Below, piece after piece: positions 39,101 through 48,696 of a stretch of 64,000 bases of DNA. The position numbers and the translations under genes were made by a program. Source of the DNA: a bacterium (lineage in GTDB: Bacteria; Planctomycetota; Planctomycetia; Pirellulales; Pirellulaceae); contig JAUIGN010000011.1 in the NCBI GenBank assembly GCA_030430075.1, positions 124,001 to 188,000 on the forward strand. Reading direction: 5' to 3'. The notes beneath the pieces were generated by a model. It was not told the DNA's origin. It saw only the letters and a program-made list of their open reading frames with translations, and did no database searches. Position 1 is the stretch's first letter. The number at the start of each line of letters is the position of its first letter.

Positions 39101-39964
39101 ATGACGAACATCGATCAATTCGAGAGCGTCTTCAAGGCGGCCGACAAGCCCCAATTCAAGCTGGAGCAACTGGCGCTAAAGTCCGTTTTCGTGGTAACCG
39201 ATCTGCGCGGCGACGAGGCGCAGGCGTACGATACCGCCGTCCGCGGATTCCTCGATTTGTTGACCAGGGAGGGCGACGTGACCACCTGGCGGCTGATTAC
39301 GGCAGATGAATATGAAGACGTCGCGGAACTAACGCGGTTGGTCGAGTCCGAGTCGCCGGATCTGATTTGCACGTATCGCAATCTCCAGTTGGCGATCCCC
39401 GATTTTCCTCACAGCCTGGGCGTTTTTGTCGACGTGCTGACCCAGGTGGTGACGATGCCGGTCCTGTTGTTGCCGTCCCCGCGGATGATTCGCGAGGGCA
39501 AGGTGCGATTGGGTACGCCGGATGTCGTGATGGCGGTCACGGACCACTTGACGGGCGATCACCGCCTGGTCAGTCGGGCTGCCTGCTTCGCCAACCCCAC
39601 GGGCCAGTTGTTCCTGACGCACGTCGAAGACGAGGCCACCTTCAATCGGTATCTCCAAACGATCGGCAAGATTCCCGAGTTGGACACCGATTTTGCCCGC
39701 GTGGCCATCCTCGAACAATTGCTTAAGGAGCCGCACGACTACATTCGATCCTGTCGTGATGTCCTGCAGGAAGTGGCGCCCCAACTGCGGGTGGAAGAAC
39801 TGGTGACGGCCGGACATCGGTTGAGCGACTACAAACGGCTGGTCGACGAACACAGCGTGTCGTTGCTGGTGATGAATACCAAGGACGCCGACCAGTTGGC
39901 AATGCATGGGTTGGCCTATCCGTTGGCCGTTGAGCTGCGGGAAACCCCCCTGCTGTTACTGTGA
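39101..39964 (+). CDS. Universal stress protein-like protein
   Basis: A 287-residue protein that appears to hold two Usp-like halves (LKSVFVVTDLRGDEAQAYD...; PDVVMAVTDHLTGDHRLVSRAACFANPTG...). The C-terminus has a VSLLVMNTKDADQLAMHGLAYPLAVELRETPLLLL ending like the nucleotide-binding end of Usp domains, but the classical G-2x-G-9x-G-S/T motif is not obvious, so ATP binding is doubtful. It is 154 bases upstream of an anion/proton-type permease gene on the same strand, a pairing seen with transporter-linked Usp proteins. Confidence 0.6.
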   Translation: MTNIDQFESVFKAADKPQFKLEQLALKSVFVVTDLRGDEAQAYDTAVRGFLDLLTREGDVTTWRLITADEYEDVAELTRLVESESPDLICTYRNLQLAIPDFPHSLGVFVDVLTQVVTMPVLLLPSPRMIREGKVRLGTPDVVMAVTDHLTGDHRLVSRAACFANPTGQLFLTHVEDEATFNRYLQTIGKIPELDTDFARVAILEQLLKEPHDYIRSCRDVLQEVAPQLRVEELVTAGHRLSDYKRLVDEHSVSLLVMNTKDADQLAMHGLAYPLAVELRETPLLLL

Positions 39965-39969
39965 CCGCG

Positions 39970-39996
39970 CCGCATTCCGGGCAAGGCATGATCCCC
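39970..39996 (-). repeat. Possible degenerate REP-like element
   Basis: On the minus strand, GATCATGCCTTGC followed by CCGGAATGCGGC resembles copy 4 of the dispersed family (CATGCCTTGC, CCGGAAT), but the 3' arm of the hairpin is missing. Confidence 0.3.
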
Positions 39997-40118
39997 GGCC
40001 TCCTGCACCATCACCGGTGTCGACGGCCCGATGATTCCCGCCAAGTCCACCGGCACGTTGCCGGTCCCCGGCGGGGCAGACTCCCTTTGAACGACCCTTC
40101 GTAGCAAGGAACTCCGCG

Positions 40119-41651
40119 GTGTATTCGCTCTTCGCTAGCTCGGATGCTCATGTCGCCGGCGGCATCACGGCCATGTTCGCAGTCTTATTGGTCGCGCTGA
40201 TCCTCTGCCTCGCCCTGGAAGAGAAGCTGCACGCCAAGAAGTCGGTGATTGCCGGCATCTTCGCCATTGTCTGTCTGCTGCTGGGCGCCGTCTGCGGCAT
40301 CCTGCCGTTCGACGATATTGTGGTGGGCAGCCACGAGATGACGAAGGTTGAAGAGTTGGCGGGCGAGTATGTCCTCGATGTCGACAACAACCACGAACCC
40401 CATCCAATTGACGAGCAGGAGGCGGACACGGTCCACGTGGACGGCCATCGCTTGGAAATGCCGGTCTACATCCCCGGCATCAATTGGGCCGTGATCGCGA
40501 TCATCCTCGGATCCAGCCTGTTTGTGGACGTGACGAGCCGTTCCGGATTGTTCACCTGGTTGGCACTCCGAGTAACGAAACTCTCCGGTGGCGATCCGCT
40601 CAAGTTGCTGTATTGCTATGGCATCACGACGGTCGTGTTTTCGGCCGTCTTGAACAACGTAACGGCGATGATCATTGTCGGTTCGTTGACCGCTGTCTCC
40701 CTGGAAAAGCTGGGACGCCGGCAGCAACTGCTGGCGTTCTTGCTGATCGAGGGCCTCTTGACCAATATTGGCGGCCTGCTAACCCTGATCAGTTCGGTAC
40801 CGAACATTATCGTCGGCACGACGGCCGGCATCAGCTTCTTGAGTTTCTTTCTCAAGGCGGCCCCATTTGTGGTGGTGGCGACCGCGCTGACGCTCTGGCT
40901 GGGGGCCCGGTTCTTCCGCATCCGCATGCTGGCGACGGAGGAAGAGCGATCGGCGGCGCGCGAACTGGTGGCGGGCTTTGACGAGAACGACGGCGTGCAG
41001 AGCTGGGGATTCTTTTTCTTCAGCACGGCGATGTTGATTCTGTTCATCGTCTTGATTGCCACCGCGTCGGTCTTGCCGGCCAACATCAATCACCTGGGCA
41101 TGGGTTTCATCGCGTTATCATTTGCCGGCGTCATGCTGCTGCGCTACAAGAGTGATGTTGATACGTTCTACAAGTCGGTCGACTGGGATCTGCTCGGCTT
41201 CTTCATGGCACTGTTCGTCGTGATCTACGTGATGGAGCATGCCCACGTCTTGGCAACCATGGGCACGGTACTGGAATCGGTCATGATCGATATCAAGCAG
41301 GAGTCGGCTCATTGGCGGGACACGGTGGTCCTGTTGTGGGGATCGGCGATTTGCAGCAGTGTCACCGACAATATCCCGCTGGCCGCGATGCTTTCGAGCA
41401 TCCTCGCTGAGCTGGGCGCGCCGACCGCAATTGGCGGATCCGAGTCGGGGCTCTGGTGGGCGGTCGTCTTCGGGGCGAATCTGGGCGGCAACCTGACCCC
41501 GATCGGATCGGCATCAACGTTGGTGGCCGTCACCATCATGCACAAGCACGACCTGCCGATGTCCTTTCTGGCCTTCGTCAAAGCGGCGCTGCCTTATGCG
41601 GCCGTGCAACTCGTGCTCGCAACGTTTTACGTGCTACTTTTCATGCGGTAG
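40119..41651 (+). CDS. SLC13/ArsB/CitMHS-type membrane permease
   Basis: A 510-residue multi-spanning protein of the ion-transporter superfamily (ArsB/NhaD/SLC13). It starts at GTG 40119 with AAGGA 8 nt ahead. Two inverted halves are visible: VFSAVLNNVTAMIIVGSL with LIEGLLTNIGGLLTLISSVPNIIVG, and SSVTDNIPLAAMLSSIL with GANLGGNLTPIGSASTLVAV. These helix-hairpin motifs (NNVTA / TDNIP and SxPNxIxG / PIGSAS) are diagnostic of the superfamily. An insert after the second helix (residues about 70-115, acidic with His) is unusual. The substrate could be Na+/H+, arsenite or a dicarboxylate; this is not decidable. Confidence 0.85.
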   Translation: MYSLFASSDAHVAGGITAMFAVLLVALILCLALEEKLHAKKSVIAGIFAIVCLLLGAVCGILPFDDIVVGSHEMTKVEELAGEYVLDVDNNHEPHPIDEQEADTVHVDGHRLEMPVYIPGINWAVIAIILGSSLFVDVTSRSGLFTWLALRVTKLSGGDPLKLLYCYGITTVVFSAVLNNVTAMIIVGSLTAVSLEKLGRRQQLLAFLLIEGLLTNIGGLLTLISSVPNIIVGTTAGISFLSFFLKAAPFVVVATALTLWLGARFFRIRMLATEEERSAARELVAGFDENDGVQSWGFFFFSTAMLILFIVLIATASVLPANINHLGMGFIALSFAGVMLLRYKSDVDTFYKSVDWDLLGFFMALFVVIYVMEHAHVLATMGTVLESVMIDIKQESAHWRDTVVLLWGSAICSSVTDNIPLAAMLSSILAELGAPTAIGGSESGLWWAVVFGANLGGNLTPIGSASTLVAVTIMHKHDLPMSFLAFVKAALPYAAVQLVLATFYVLLFMR

Positions 41652-41833
41652 CAGCGGCGCGGCCTGCCTGCTGCGCCGGGAGTGGGCAGGGCCGGACCGG
41701 TTGCCCTCGTACGTGCAGGCGCCTCTCCGACCAGGCAAGGCAGCCGCAGCCGAGTCGCCTTTCGCACCGCGAACGTGGCGTGCTTCCGTGGACCGCAGGC
41801 CCCTGAGCACCGAAGCGGTTGTTCCCCAAGCCC

Positions 41834-43159
41834 TCAACGTCGCTCCTCAGACGCATCGACGCGCGCGCGACGATGAAACAGGACAACAACCACTCCCGCA
41901 GCCGCCACCATCGCGGCGGCCGTCGCAAGGGACCGCCACGGCACGAAGCCGATCAACAGAATGCAACTCGCCGCCCCGAGCAGCGGAATCATGATCGGCA
42001 CAACAAACGTCGCATTGCCTGCTCGCCCCTGCCGCTTCAGGACAACCAAGGAAAGGTTGACGGTCGCGAAGACGGCCAGCAATAAGACGTTCGCCGTGCC
42101 GGCCAGGTGGGCCAGCGACCCGGACAATGCCAGCGCGACGGCAAGCAGGAAGACCAGGCCAATCGTGCGATGCGGAGTTTCCGTTTTGGGATGGACCGCG
42201 TACAGCCAGCCTGGCAGCAACCCTTCACCCGCCATCCCGTACAGCAGCCGTGACCCCATGATGAAGTTCAAGAGGCCAGTGTTGGCGACCGCAAATAGCG
42301 CGATGACCGTAAACCACCACGTCGAAACATCTGGTAAGCCGCGCCGGATGACTTCCAGCAAGGGGGCTTCGGATCGGGCAAGTTCATGCGGCGGAACGAT
42401 CGCCGTAGCGACCAAAACGACAGCGACGTACAAGGTGGTCGCCACGCCGAGCGAGACGAGAATCGCAATCGGCAGGTTGCGTTCCGGTCGCCTGACTTCT
42501 TCTGACACGTTGACCATGTCTTCGAATCCGATGAAGGCGAAGAACGCGAGCGCACTGCCTTGCATGACACCACCCCACGCAATCGGCTCGCAGACCAATG
42601 GTGGCGGAGCGACCGCCTGTTCTTGCATGAGGTAGGCGGCTCCCACAACAACTACGGTCAACAGCCCGGCAGCTTCGACCACCGTGCAGACGATGTTCAC
42701 GGTCGAAGACTGGCGAATGCCCCACAAGTTGATGCCGCCAAGCACGGCGACAAAGCCGATGAGGAGACTGCCTTTAAAGAGCGGCGAAGCTGCTTGGACC
42801 GGCGCGGCCTCCAGCAGATAGCCGACGAATGCCCAAGAGACCGTCGCCAAGGATGCGACGCCGGAACAAAGGACCAGGAAGCCTACGAGCGTCGCCAGCC
42901 AATTCCATCCAATCGTCTTGCGACAGAACGAGGCTTCACCGCCGCTCTGGGGGAAGCGGCTGCCGAGCTCGGCGTAGCTGAGCGCCGTAAATCCAGCCAG
43001 AACGATGGTGACCACAAATGAAAGCCAAGCGTAGCGTCCCGCCCGGCCGGCGACTTCTCCGACCAAGGCATAGATACCGGCTCCGAGAATGTCACCGACT
43101 CCATACGCGATCAGCGACCACAGCCCCAGCTCGCGCCGCAATGATGACCGGTTCGGCAC
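41834..43159 (-). CDS. APC family amino acid permease
   Basis: A 441-residue, about 12-helix transporter. The APC landmarks are the N-terminal YGVGDILGAGIYALVG (unwound helix 1 with GAGIY), SYAELGSRFPQSGGEASF at helix 2, and AFFAFIGFEDMVNVSEEVRRPERNLP at helix 6. It probably imports an amino acid or polyamine; the substrate is not readable. The gene is convergent with the SLC13-type permease gene. Confidence 0.9.
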   Translation of the reverse strand: MPNRSSLRRELGLWSLIAYGVGDILGAGIYALVGEVAGRAGRYAWLSFVVTIVLAGFTALSYAELGSRFPQSGGEASFCRKTIGWNWLATLVGFLVLCSGVASLATVSWAFVGYLLEAAPVQAASPLFKGSLLIGFVAVLGGINLWGIRQSSTVNIVCTVVEAAGLLTVVVVGAAYLMQEQAVAPPPLVCEPIAWGGVMQGSALAFFAFIGFEDMVNVSEEVRRPERNLPIAILVSLGVATTLYVAVVLVATAIVPPHELARSEAPLLEVIRRGLPDVSTWWFTVIALFAVANTGLLNFIMGSRLLYGMAGEGLLPGWLYAVHPKTETPHRTIGLVFLLAVALALSGSLAHLAGTANVLLLAVFATVNLSLVVLKRQGRAGNATFVVPIMIPLLGAASCILLIGFVPWRSLATAAAMVAAAGVVVVLFHRRARVDASEERR

Positions 43160-43326
43160 AGCACACCTCCTTGGAGTCGTTGGCGAGCATGGACGACAGT
43201 GGAATCAAGGCAGGCAGTGTCTAAGTCTATCGCCCGCCTTCCAGGCAATTCTCGCGTCGTTTCCTGCAGCCAAATCAATGCTACCGGCAAGAGCATTCGG
43301 AAGGAATCCATATGCTGGCCGACACG

Positions 43327-43361
43327 CCGCCACCTTTTGCACCGCCACCTTTTGCACCGCC
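43327..43361. repeat. Short tandem repeat
   Basis: Two and a half units of CCGCCACCTTTTGCA between the APC permease gene and the GGGGACATCC array. Confidence 0.75.
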
Positions 43362-43430
43362 AACCACGCCGCTCCCGAACCTTGCTGCGGATTGGACACG
43401 GGACGGGAGCTGGGAAAGCTAGGGCGCGAA

Positions 43431-43707
43431 GGGGACATCCAGACTCGGCGCGAAGGGGGCGCGAAGCGCGCGCGAAGGGGACATCCAGACTCCAACGGGG
43501 CGCGAGTCCGCGAAGGGGACATCCAGACTCGGGCGCGAAGGGGACATCCAGACTCGGCGCAAAGGGGACATCCAGACTCCCGCGCATCGGCGCAAAGGGG
43601 ACATCCAGACTCCAACGGGGCGCGAAGGGGGCGCGCGAAGGACGCGAAGGGGACATCCAGACTCCTGGCACGCTGGACGGCATTTCGGGAGCATTATGGG
43701 TGGCCCC
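43431..43707 (+). repeat. GGGGACATCC repeat array, left of the transposase
   Basis: Exact GGGGACATCC decamers start at 43431, 43477, 43515, 43540, 43564, 43597 and 43649, mostly as GCGAAGGGGACATCCAGACT. The last unit runs into a full element (43649-43707) that ends in GGGTGGCCCC, which pairs imperfectly with GGGGACATCC. Spacing is irregular (24-52 bp), unlike CRISPR. An eighth decamer lies at 43858. Translated frames across the array (AKGTSRL repeats) are artefacts. Confidence 0.9.
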
Positions 43708-44108
43708 TTTCGCCGTGGCCCCTTTCGCCGCCCCTTTCGCCGAAAGCACTCCGACGTTGTTGACGGCAGATTTCCATGATGGCGAGCATGGTCTCAACGA
43801 AGCGACTATGAGCGAAGATGGCGTGAGAAGATAGGCACATCCAACATCCGAGAAGATGGGGACATCCAACATCGACGATGTCATCGATCGAAGGAGACAT
43901 TAATATCCATCATGCGTGGGGACGTTCTGCTTGCGCAGTTACGTGTAAGTGCGTGTGCTCGGTATTTTGCTTGTCAATCGCCTTCGCTAGATTGTTGCGA
44001 TAGTCCGGTTACCAGGTGCGTTAGCGAAGCCGTTCGGCCACTTTGGCGGTGCAGATGAACTTCTTCCCGCCTGGGCCTCTAGCGTGTTGCCAGCTAAGGA
44101 GTACCGAA
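43708..44108. other. Gene-free region between left array and transposase gene
   Basis: About 400 bases with no supported ORF. It holds GGGGACATCC at 43858-43867, a degenerate GGCACATCC at 43834-43842, and several CCCCTTTCGCC units at 43703-43741. It presumably contains the transposase promoter. Confidence 0.6.
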
Positions 44109-45227
44109 ATGCCACGCCAGGCACGCAGTGAGTATCTCGACCCGAACACGGTTCAGGTGATCCATGGGGTTCAACGGTGCGTCCGAAGAGCATTCTTGTG
44201 TGGAAGCGACAATGCCTCCGGAAACTCGTTCGAGCACCGTCGCGGCTGGGTCCGCCAACGGTTGGAATTTCTCGCATCAGTATTCGGGATCGACTGCCTG
44301 ACCTATACCGTGTTGTCCAACCATCTGCATCTGATTCTCCGCACTAGGCCCGATGTGGTGGCCACCTGGAGCGACGACGACGTGGCCCGCCGTTGGTTGC
44401 GACTCTTCCCCGTGCGACGACTCGAAGATGGTTCGGCCGCCGAGCCGGCTGGCTCGGAGATCGCGACCGTTACGGGCAACCCAGGGCGACTTGCGGAAGT
44501 GCGGCGGCGGCTGTCAGACGTCAGCTGGTGGATGCGCTGCCTGGCAGAGAACATCGCCCGCAGGGCCAATCGGGAGGACCAGTGCAGCGGCCGATTCTGG
44601 GAGGGCCGATTCAAGGCTCAGTTGCTGCTGGACGAAGCTTCACTGCTGGCCTGTGCCGCGTACGTTGACCTGAATCCCGTTCGCGCGGCGTTGGCCAACT
44701 CGCTAGAGGAGTCCGAGTATACCGGCGCCAAAGACCGGATTGACGACTTGCTTGACCAGCAGCCTCAAGCGTCGGGCACCAAGGACAAAAATGTTCGACA
44801 GCGAAAAGAGTGGCAGGCAACTCGTGCCTGGGAGCGGAGCCGCCGGCCGAGGAAAAGTGGTTGGATGAGTCCGCTGGAGATTCAGGAAACAGCCGGTTCC
44901 CCAGGACCGGACGCCAGCCCATGCGGTAGGCGAGCCAGCTTGAGGGGCTTCATGTCGATGTCGCTGCCGCAGTACCTGGAGCTTCTGGACTGGACCGGGC
45001 GGCAACTCCACTCACGAGGACGAGGCAGTATCCCAGCAGAACTGGCACCAATCCTGGAAAGGCTGGGCCTGGAAGTCGGCGGCTGGTGTGACCTGGTAAA
45101 GAAATTCGGCAAACTCTTCAAGCGGGCGGCCGGCAATGCGGAGCAGCTGGCGACCGAAGCCGCCCGGCGGGGGCAGAGCTACTTGCAGGCACCCGGCGCG
45201 AAGTTACTCGCTGTAACCACAAACTGA
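44109..45227 (+). CDS. REP-associated tyrosine transposase (RAYT, HUH/Y1 family)
   Basis: A 372-residue protein starting MPRQARSEYLDPNTVQ, preceded by AAGGAGTACCGAA. It carries the HUH motif in LSNHLHLIL (His72 and His74) and the catalytic tyrosine in AAYVDLNPVRAAL (Tyr185), the pattern of IS200/IS605-like TnpA relatives called RAYTs. RAYTs cut and join single-stranded DNA at REP hairpins and are usually single-copy and domesticated. The C-terminal half (about 150 residues, basic) is an extension of unknown role seen in planctomycete versions. The gene sits between oppositely oriented GGGGACATCC arrays, its likely substrates. Confidence 0.88.
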   Translation: MPRQARSEYLDPNTVQVIHGVQRCVRRAFLCGSDNASGNSFEHRRGWVRQRLEFLASVFGIDCLTYTVLSNHLHLILRTRPDVVATWSDDDVARRWLRLFPVRRLEDGSAAEPAGSEIATVTGNPGRLAEVRRRLSDVSWWMRCLAENIARRANREDQCSGRFWEGRFKAQLLLDEASLLACAAYVDLNPVRAALANSLEESEYTGAKDRIDDLLDQQPQASGTKDKNVRQRKEWQATRAWERSRRPRKSGWMSPLEIQETAGSPGPDASPCGRRASLRGFMSMSLPQYLELLDWTGRQLHSRGRGSIPAELAPILERLGLEVGGWCDLVKKFGKLFKRAAGNAEQLATEAARRGQSYLQAPGAKLLAVTTN

Positions 45228-45421
45228 CTGCCCCTTTCCGGCGGTTGGGGGAAGTGGCGTCGACCGGCAACAGCGCTTTCCGCAGATGGTCTGTACCTCG
45301 CGTACGATACGGCCAGTCTCCACTCGGCGTAACGGCCGTTCTTGCCCCTTCTGGGCAGCACACCTTTTCCCCTGCGTGTGAGCTCGGCTGTGCGGGCAAC
45401 TCGTCGTTCGTCCCCGACCTT

Positions 45422-45612
45422 CGATGTCCCCGTTCGTCGCCCGTCGTTCGTCCCGGACGTTGGATGTCCCCGTTGGCCCCCGTTGGCCCCCGTTGGATGT
45501 CCCCGTCGGTCCTCCCCGTTGGCCCCCGTTGGCCGACGTTGGATGTCCCCGTCGGTCCCCGTCGGTCCTCCCCGTCGGTCCCCCCCATCCCTCACAGACG
45601 TTGGATGTCCCC
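45422..45612 (-). repeat. GGGGACATCC repeat array, right of the transposase (inverted)
   Basis: The reverse complement GGATGTCCCC occurs at 45462, 45495, 45541 and 45603, with a one-base variant at 45422, embedded in GTTGGATGTCCCCGT units and short GTTGGCCCCC blocks. The orientation is opposite to the left array, so the transposase lies between inverted arrays. The remainder of 45228-45767 holds no ORF I can support. Confidence 0.88.
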
Positions 45613-45767
45613 GTTGGCCCATCCCCGTTGGCCCAACGTCCCTTACCCCCCCTGACCCCCATAGACAACCTGTCTTGGGGCGATTCTAATTGCAGTTTGC
45701 CTAGTTTGCCAACTGGGGCGGCCCGTTGGTTGTCCCATCGACTCATCTCATCTACCGGAGGCAAAGC

Positions 45768-47375
45768 ATGCGGTCTCTTACTTCAGCTTGGCGATTAATG
45801 ATTGTCGCGGCGGCCATTCAATTGCTCGTCGCTCCCCACCAGGCTACTGCGCAGAGCCCAAAGCGGCCAAACATTGTCATCATCTGGGGCGACGACGTTG
45901 GGCAATCAAACGTTAGCGCATACTCGATGGGCCTGATGGGATATCGCACGCCTAACATCGATAGCATTGCCAAACAGGGGATGATCTTTACTGATTACTA
46001 CGCCGAACAAAGTTGTACCGCCGGCCGGTCGTCGTTCATTACCGGACAACACGGCCTGCGGACTGGCCTGACCAAAGTCGGCTTGCCAGGCGCAACGCTC
46101 GGTCTGCAAAAGGAAGACCCGACGATCGCCACGCTGCTCAAGTCCCTGGGATACTCCACTGCCCAGTTCGGCAAAAACCACTTGGGCGACCGCAATGAGT
46201 TCCTGCCGACGGTTCACGGCTTCGACGAGTTCTTCGGCAATCTGTATCACTTGAACGCCGAAGAGGAGCCGGAGCTGCCGGACTATCCGAAAGACCCAGC
46301 GTTCCGGGCAAAGTACGGACCTCGCGGTGTGCTGGAATGCAAAGCCACGGAAGAAGATGACCCCAAGATCGACCCTCGCTTCGGCCGTGTCGGTAAACAA
46401 ACGATCCACGACACCGGTGCGCTAACCAAGGAGCGGATGGAAACGATCGACGACGACATCGCGAAGCGGGCTTCCAAGTACATCAAAGCGCACGCAGATG
46501 AACCGTTTTTTGTATGGGTGAACTTTACCCACATGCACTTCCGGACGCATCCCAAGCCGACGTCCGTCGGCCAGTCGGGCCGCTGGCAGAGTCCCTACCA
46601 CGACGTGATGATCGATCACGACAAGAACGTCGGCACTGTCCTGCAAGCCATTGACGATGCCAAGATTGCGGATAACACCTTCGTTATGTACAGCACCGAC
46701 AACGGCCCGCACATGAATTCATGGCCTGACGCCGCCATGACGCCTTTCCGCAACGAAAAGAACTCCAACTGGGAAGGCGCGTATCGCGTACCTTGCATGG
46801 TCCGGTGGCCGGGGAAGATCAAACCGGGCAGCGTCTCGAATGAGATCGTTGGGCATCACGACTGGTTTCCCACACTGCTGGCGATGGCCGGCGATGCCGA
46901 CGTCAAAGAAAAGCTGATGGAGGGACATAGGGTCGGTGACATGACTTACAAGGTTCATCTAGATGGTTACAACTTGGTTCCGTATCTCACCGGCGAAACG
47001 GACAAGAGCCCTCGCGAATCCTTCATTTACTGCAACGACGACCAACAAGTCACCGGGCTGCGTTACGACAATTGGAAGCTGGTTTTCATGGAGCAGCGCG
47101 TCCGCGGGACGCTGCAGATCTGGTCTGAGCCGTTCGTCTCCCTTCGCATTCCGAAGATCTTCAATCTACGGACCGATCCTTACGAACGGGCCGATGTTAC
47201 CTCGAACACTTACTATGACTGGTTGCTGGACCATGTCTTCCTGTTGGTCCCGGCGCAGGAATATGTTGGGCAATTCCTGCAAACGTTCAAGGAGTTTCCG
47301 CAGCGGCAGAAGGCAGCAAGCTTCAACTTGGACGAAGTCATGGAGAAGCTAAAGACGAGCGGCGGAAGCAAATAG
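45768..47375 (+). CDS. Secreted arylsulfatase (formylglycine-dependent)
   Basis: A 535-residue sulfatase. ATG 45768 has GGAGG 6 nt upstream and opens a signal peptide (MIVAAAIQLLVAPHQATAQ). The metal Asp pair is in IIWGDDVGQ (residues about 42-43). The sulfatase signature C83-T-A-G-R87 (CxAxR) marks the Cys converted to formylglycine. Other landmarks are FGKNHLGDRNEFLPTVHGFDEFFG and STDNGPHMNSWPD. Planctomycetes carry many sulfatases for sulfated algal polysaccharides; the substrate here is unknown. The protein needs a formylglycine-generating enzyme, not in the window. Both sides are bordered by GGGGACATCC-type repeats. Confidence 0.93.
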   Translation: MRSLTSAWRLMIVAAAIQLLVAPHQATAQSPKRPNIVIIWGDDVGQSNVSAYSMGLMGYRTPNIDSIAKQGMIFTDYYAEQSCTAGRSSFITGQHGLRTGLTKVGLPGATLGLQKEDPTIATLLKSLGYSTAQFGKNHLGDRNEFLPTVHGFDEFFGNLYHLNAEEEPELPDYPKDPAFRAKYGPRGVLECKATEEDDPKIDPRFGRVGKQTIHDTGALTKERMETIDDDIAKRASKYIKAHADEPFFVWVNFTHMHFRTHPKPTSVGQSGRWQSPYHDVMIDHDKNVGTVLQAIDDAKIADNTFVMYSTDNGPHMNSWPDAAMTPFRNEKNSNWEGAYRVPCMVRWPGKIKPGSVSNEIVGHHDWFPTLLAMAGDADVKEKLMEGHRVGDMTYKVHLDGYNLVPYLTGETDKSPRESFIYCNDDQQVTGLRYDNWKLVFMEQRVRGTLQIWSEPFVSLRIPKIFNLRTDPYERADVTSNTYYDWLLDHVFLLVPAQEYVGQFLQTFKEFPQRQKAASFNLDEVMEKLKTSGGSK

Positions 47376-47443
47376 CTGGTGAAGTTGTTGTTCTCTATGC
47401 GAGACCGGAGGCAGAAAGCCAAAAGGGACCAAGAAAGCAAGAA

Positions 47444-47600
47444 AGGGACATCCAGAAACGGGAAAACAAGGGAAAGGGGACATCCAGAATCCGGGCACGA
47501 TGGGCGAAAGTCGGTAAGGATTGTGGGTGGCCCGCTTCGGTTCCCTCTTGGGCCTCTGATTTTGGATGTCCCTCTTGGGCCTCTGAAATGACAGAAACGC
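47444..47600. repeat. GGGGACATCC element pair downstream of the sulfatase gene
   Basis: AGGGACATCC (47444), GGGGACATCC (47476), the element end GGGTGGCCCG (47525) and the inverted GGATGTCCCT (47564). The stretch 47476-47534 aligns along its whole length with 43649-43707, so it is the same element, diverged. Confidence 0.8.
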
Positions 47601-47680
47601 GATTGATCGCATTGACCGCCTGGAGCGATCGACTGACGCTGACTATCGTCACCTTCGCAGGGCAAGCTGCGAAAAACGGT

Positions 47681-48613
47681 TTAGTGGCAGGAATCGGCGT
47701 GACGGTTTGACGCCACCGGGGTGGCCGGAGCTATGTCGACGTCGGCGAGACTTCCTGCGTCGTCCTGATAATATTCCGGGTGCGTTTCCGAGAAGGGGAC
47801 TCGGTCGGGGCGTGGGCCTGGCCATTTGCGACGCACGGCTTTCGGTTCGGCAAAGTTCCCATGTCGAAATTGCAGCGTCCAACGGGTCTGATCGCTCTGG
47901 TTTTGTACGCTCCGATGCAATGCGAGCGTCTGCACCACGAGGACCTCTCCAGGATGCACAGAGATAATCCTCTGCGGGAATCGGTCGGGGAACGAGGGGT
48001 CGGCGATCCCCATCATTTGCCCATCCCTTTCCTGCAAGCGCTGTACGCCCGGTTTGTGAGAACCGATCGCGACCGACAAGGCCGCGTTGCCCTCGGGCAA
48101 GTCACGGATCGGCAGCCAATACACGATGGCATCTTCAGAATCCTGAACCCACGGGTAGTCCTGATGCCACGGTAGCAAATGCGATGCTTCGCGCGGCAGA
48201 CTCACATGCATCGATTGTAGATCACTGGCAATTACAGCCTGAGTGTTCATCAGGTGCTCGGACAACGTAGAGAGACGTTCGCAACAGCCAAACTGAAGGA
48301 GCGGCATGGCGAACATCGACGTCATCTGCATCAGACGACGACTGTCTGGATCGGTACGAATCAACTCCAGATAGCCCTTGTCGAATTCGTTGGGCGACCT
48401 GCGATCAACGGCGGGAAGCCCCAACTGACGTCGACGAAGATCAATGATGCGGGCGAAGGCATCGCGAATCGAGTCCAGTTCTGCAGGGGCGAACAGCCCG
48501 CGAACAAGGCAACAACCGTGTTCCAACAAGACGCGACGCGCCTTCCGCCCCGCCTTATCTGAAACTGAGCCATCAAGCGTTACGACGATTTCATCCGAGG
48601 ACTTGGGAAACAT
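47681..48613 (-). CDS. Phytanoyl-CoA dioxygenase (PhyH)-like Fe(II)/2-oxoglutarate oxygenase
   Basis: A 310-residue protein; ATG 48613 (MFPKSSDE) has AAGGAG 7 nt upstream. The facial triad is the HxD in LPWHQDYPW plus the distal His in LALHRSVQNQSDQTRW, and the following Arg fits 2-oxoglutarate binding. It is the last gene of the lasso-peptide cluster, 83 bases after the cyclase stop on the same strand. 2OG oxygenases act as tailoring enzymes in some lasso pathways (Asp hydroxylation in canucin), so hydroxylation of the peptide is a reasonable inference. A primary-metabolic role is the alternative. Confidence 0.82.
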   Translation of the reverse strand: MFPKSSDEIVVTLDGSVSDKAGRKARRVLLEHGCCLVRGLFAPAELDSIRDAFARIIDLRRRQLGLPAVDRRSPNEFDKGYLELIRTDPDSRRLMQMTSMFAMPLLQFGCCERLSTLSEHLMNTQAVIASDLQSMHVSLPREASHLLPWHQDYPWVQDSEDAIVYWLPIRDLPEGNAALSVAIGSHKPGVQRLQERDGQMMGIADPSFPDRFPQRIISVHPGEVLVVQTLALHRSVQNQSDQTRWTLQFRHGNFAEPKAVRRKWPGPRPDRVPFSETHPEYYQDDAGSLADVDIAPATPVASNRHADSCH

Positions 48614-48696
48614 CTTCGAATCTCCTTGATTGACAGAGACTGCGACCGGCCGCAGTTCGTGGCGGGTTGCTCCCCGACGTGACAACGACAATTTCT

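Noticed and set aside
43089-43834. Proteins with AKGTSRL repeats
   Set aside because: The frames are translations of the GGGGACATCC array; they lack a start context and domains, and are open on both strands for the same reason.
43431-45612. A CRISPR array
   Set aside because: The repeated decamer is only 10-20 bases, spacing varies from 24 to over 50 bases, both orientations occur and no cas gene is present.
45228-45767. Small proteins of the type VGPRWMSP between transposase and sulfatase
   Set aside because: They are translations of the GTTGGATGTCCCC units, without ribosome site or domain.
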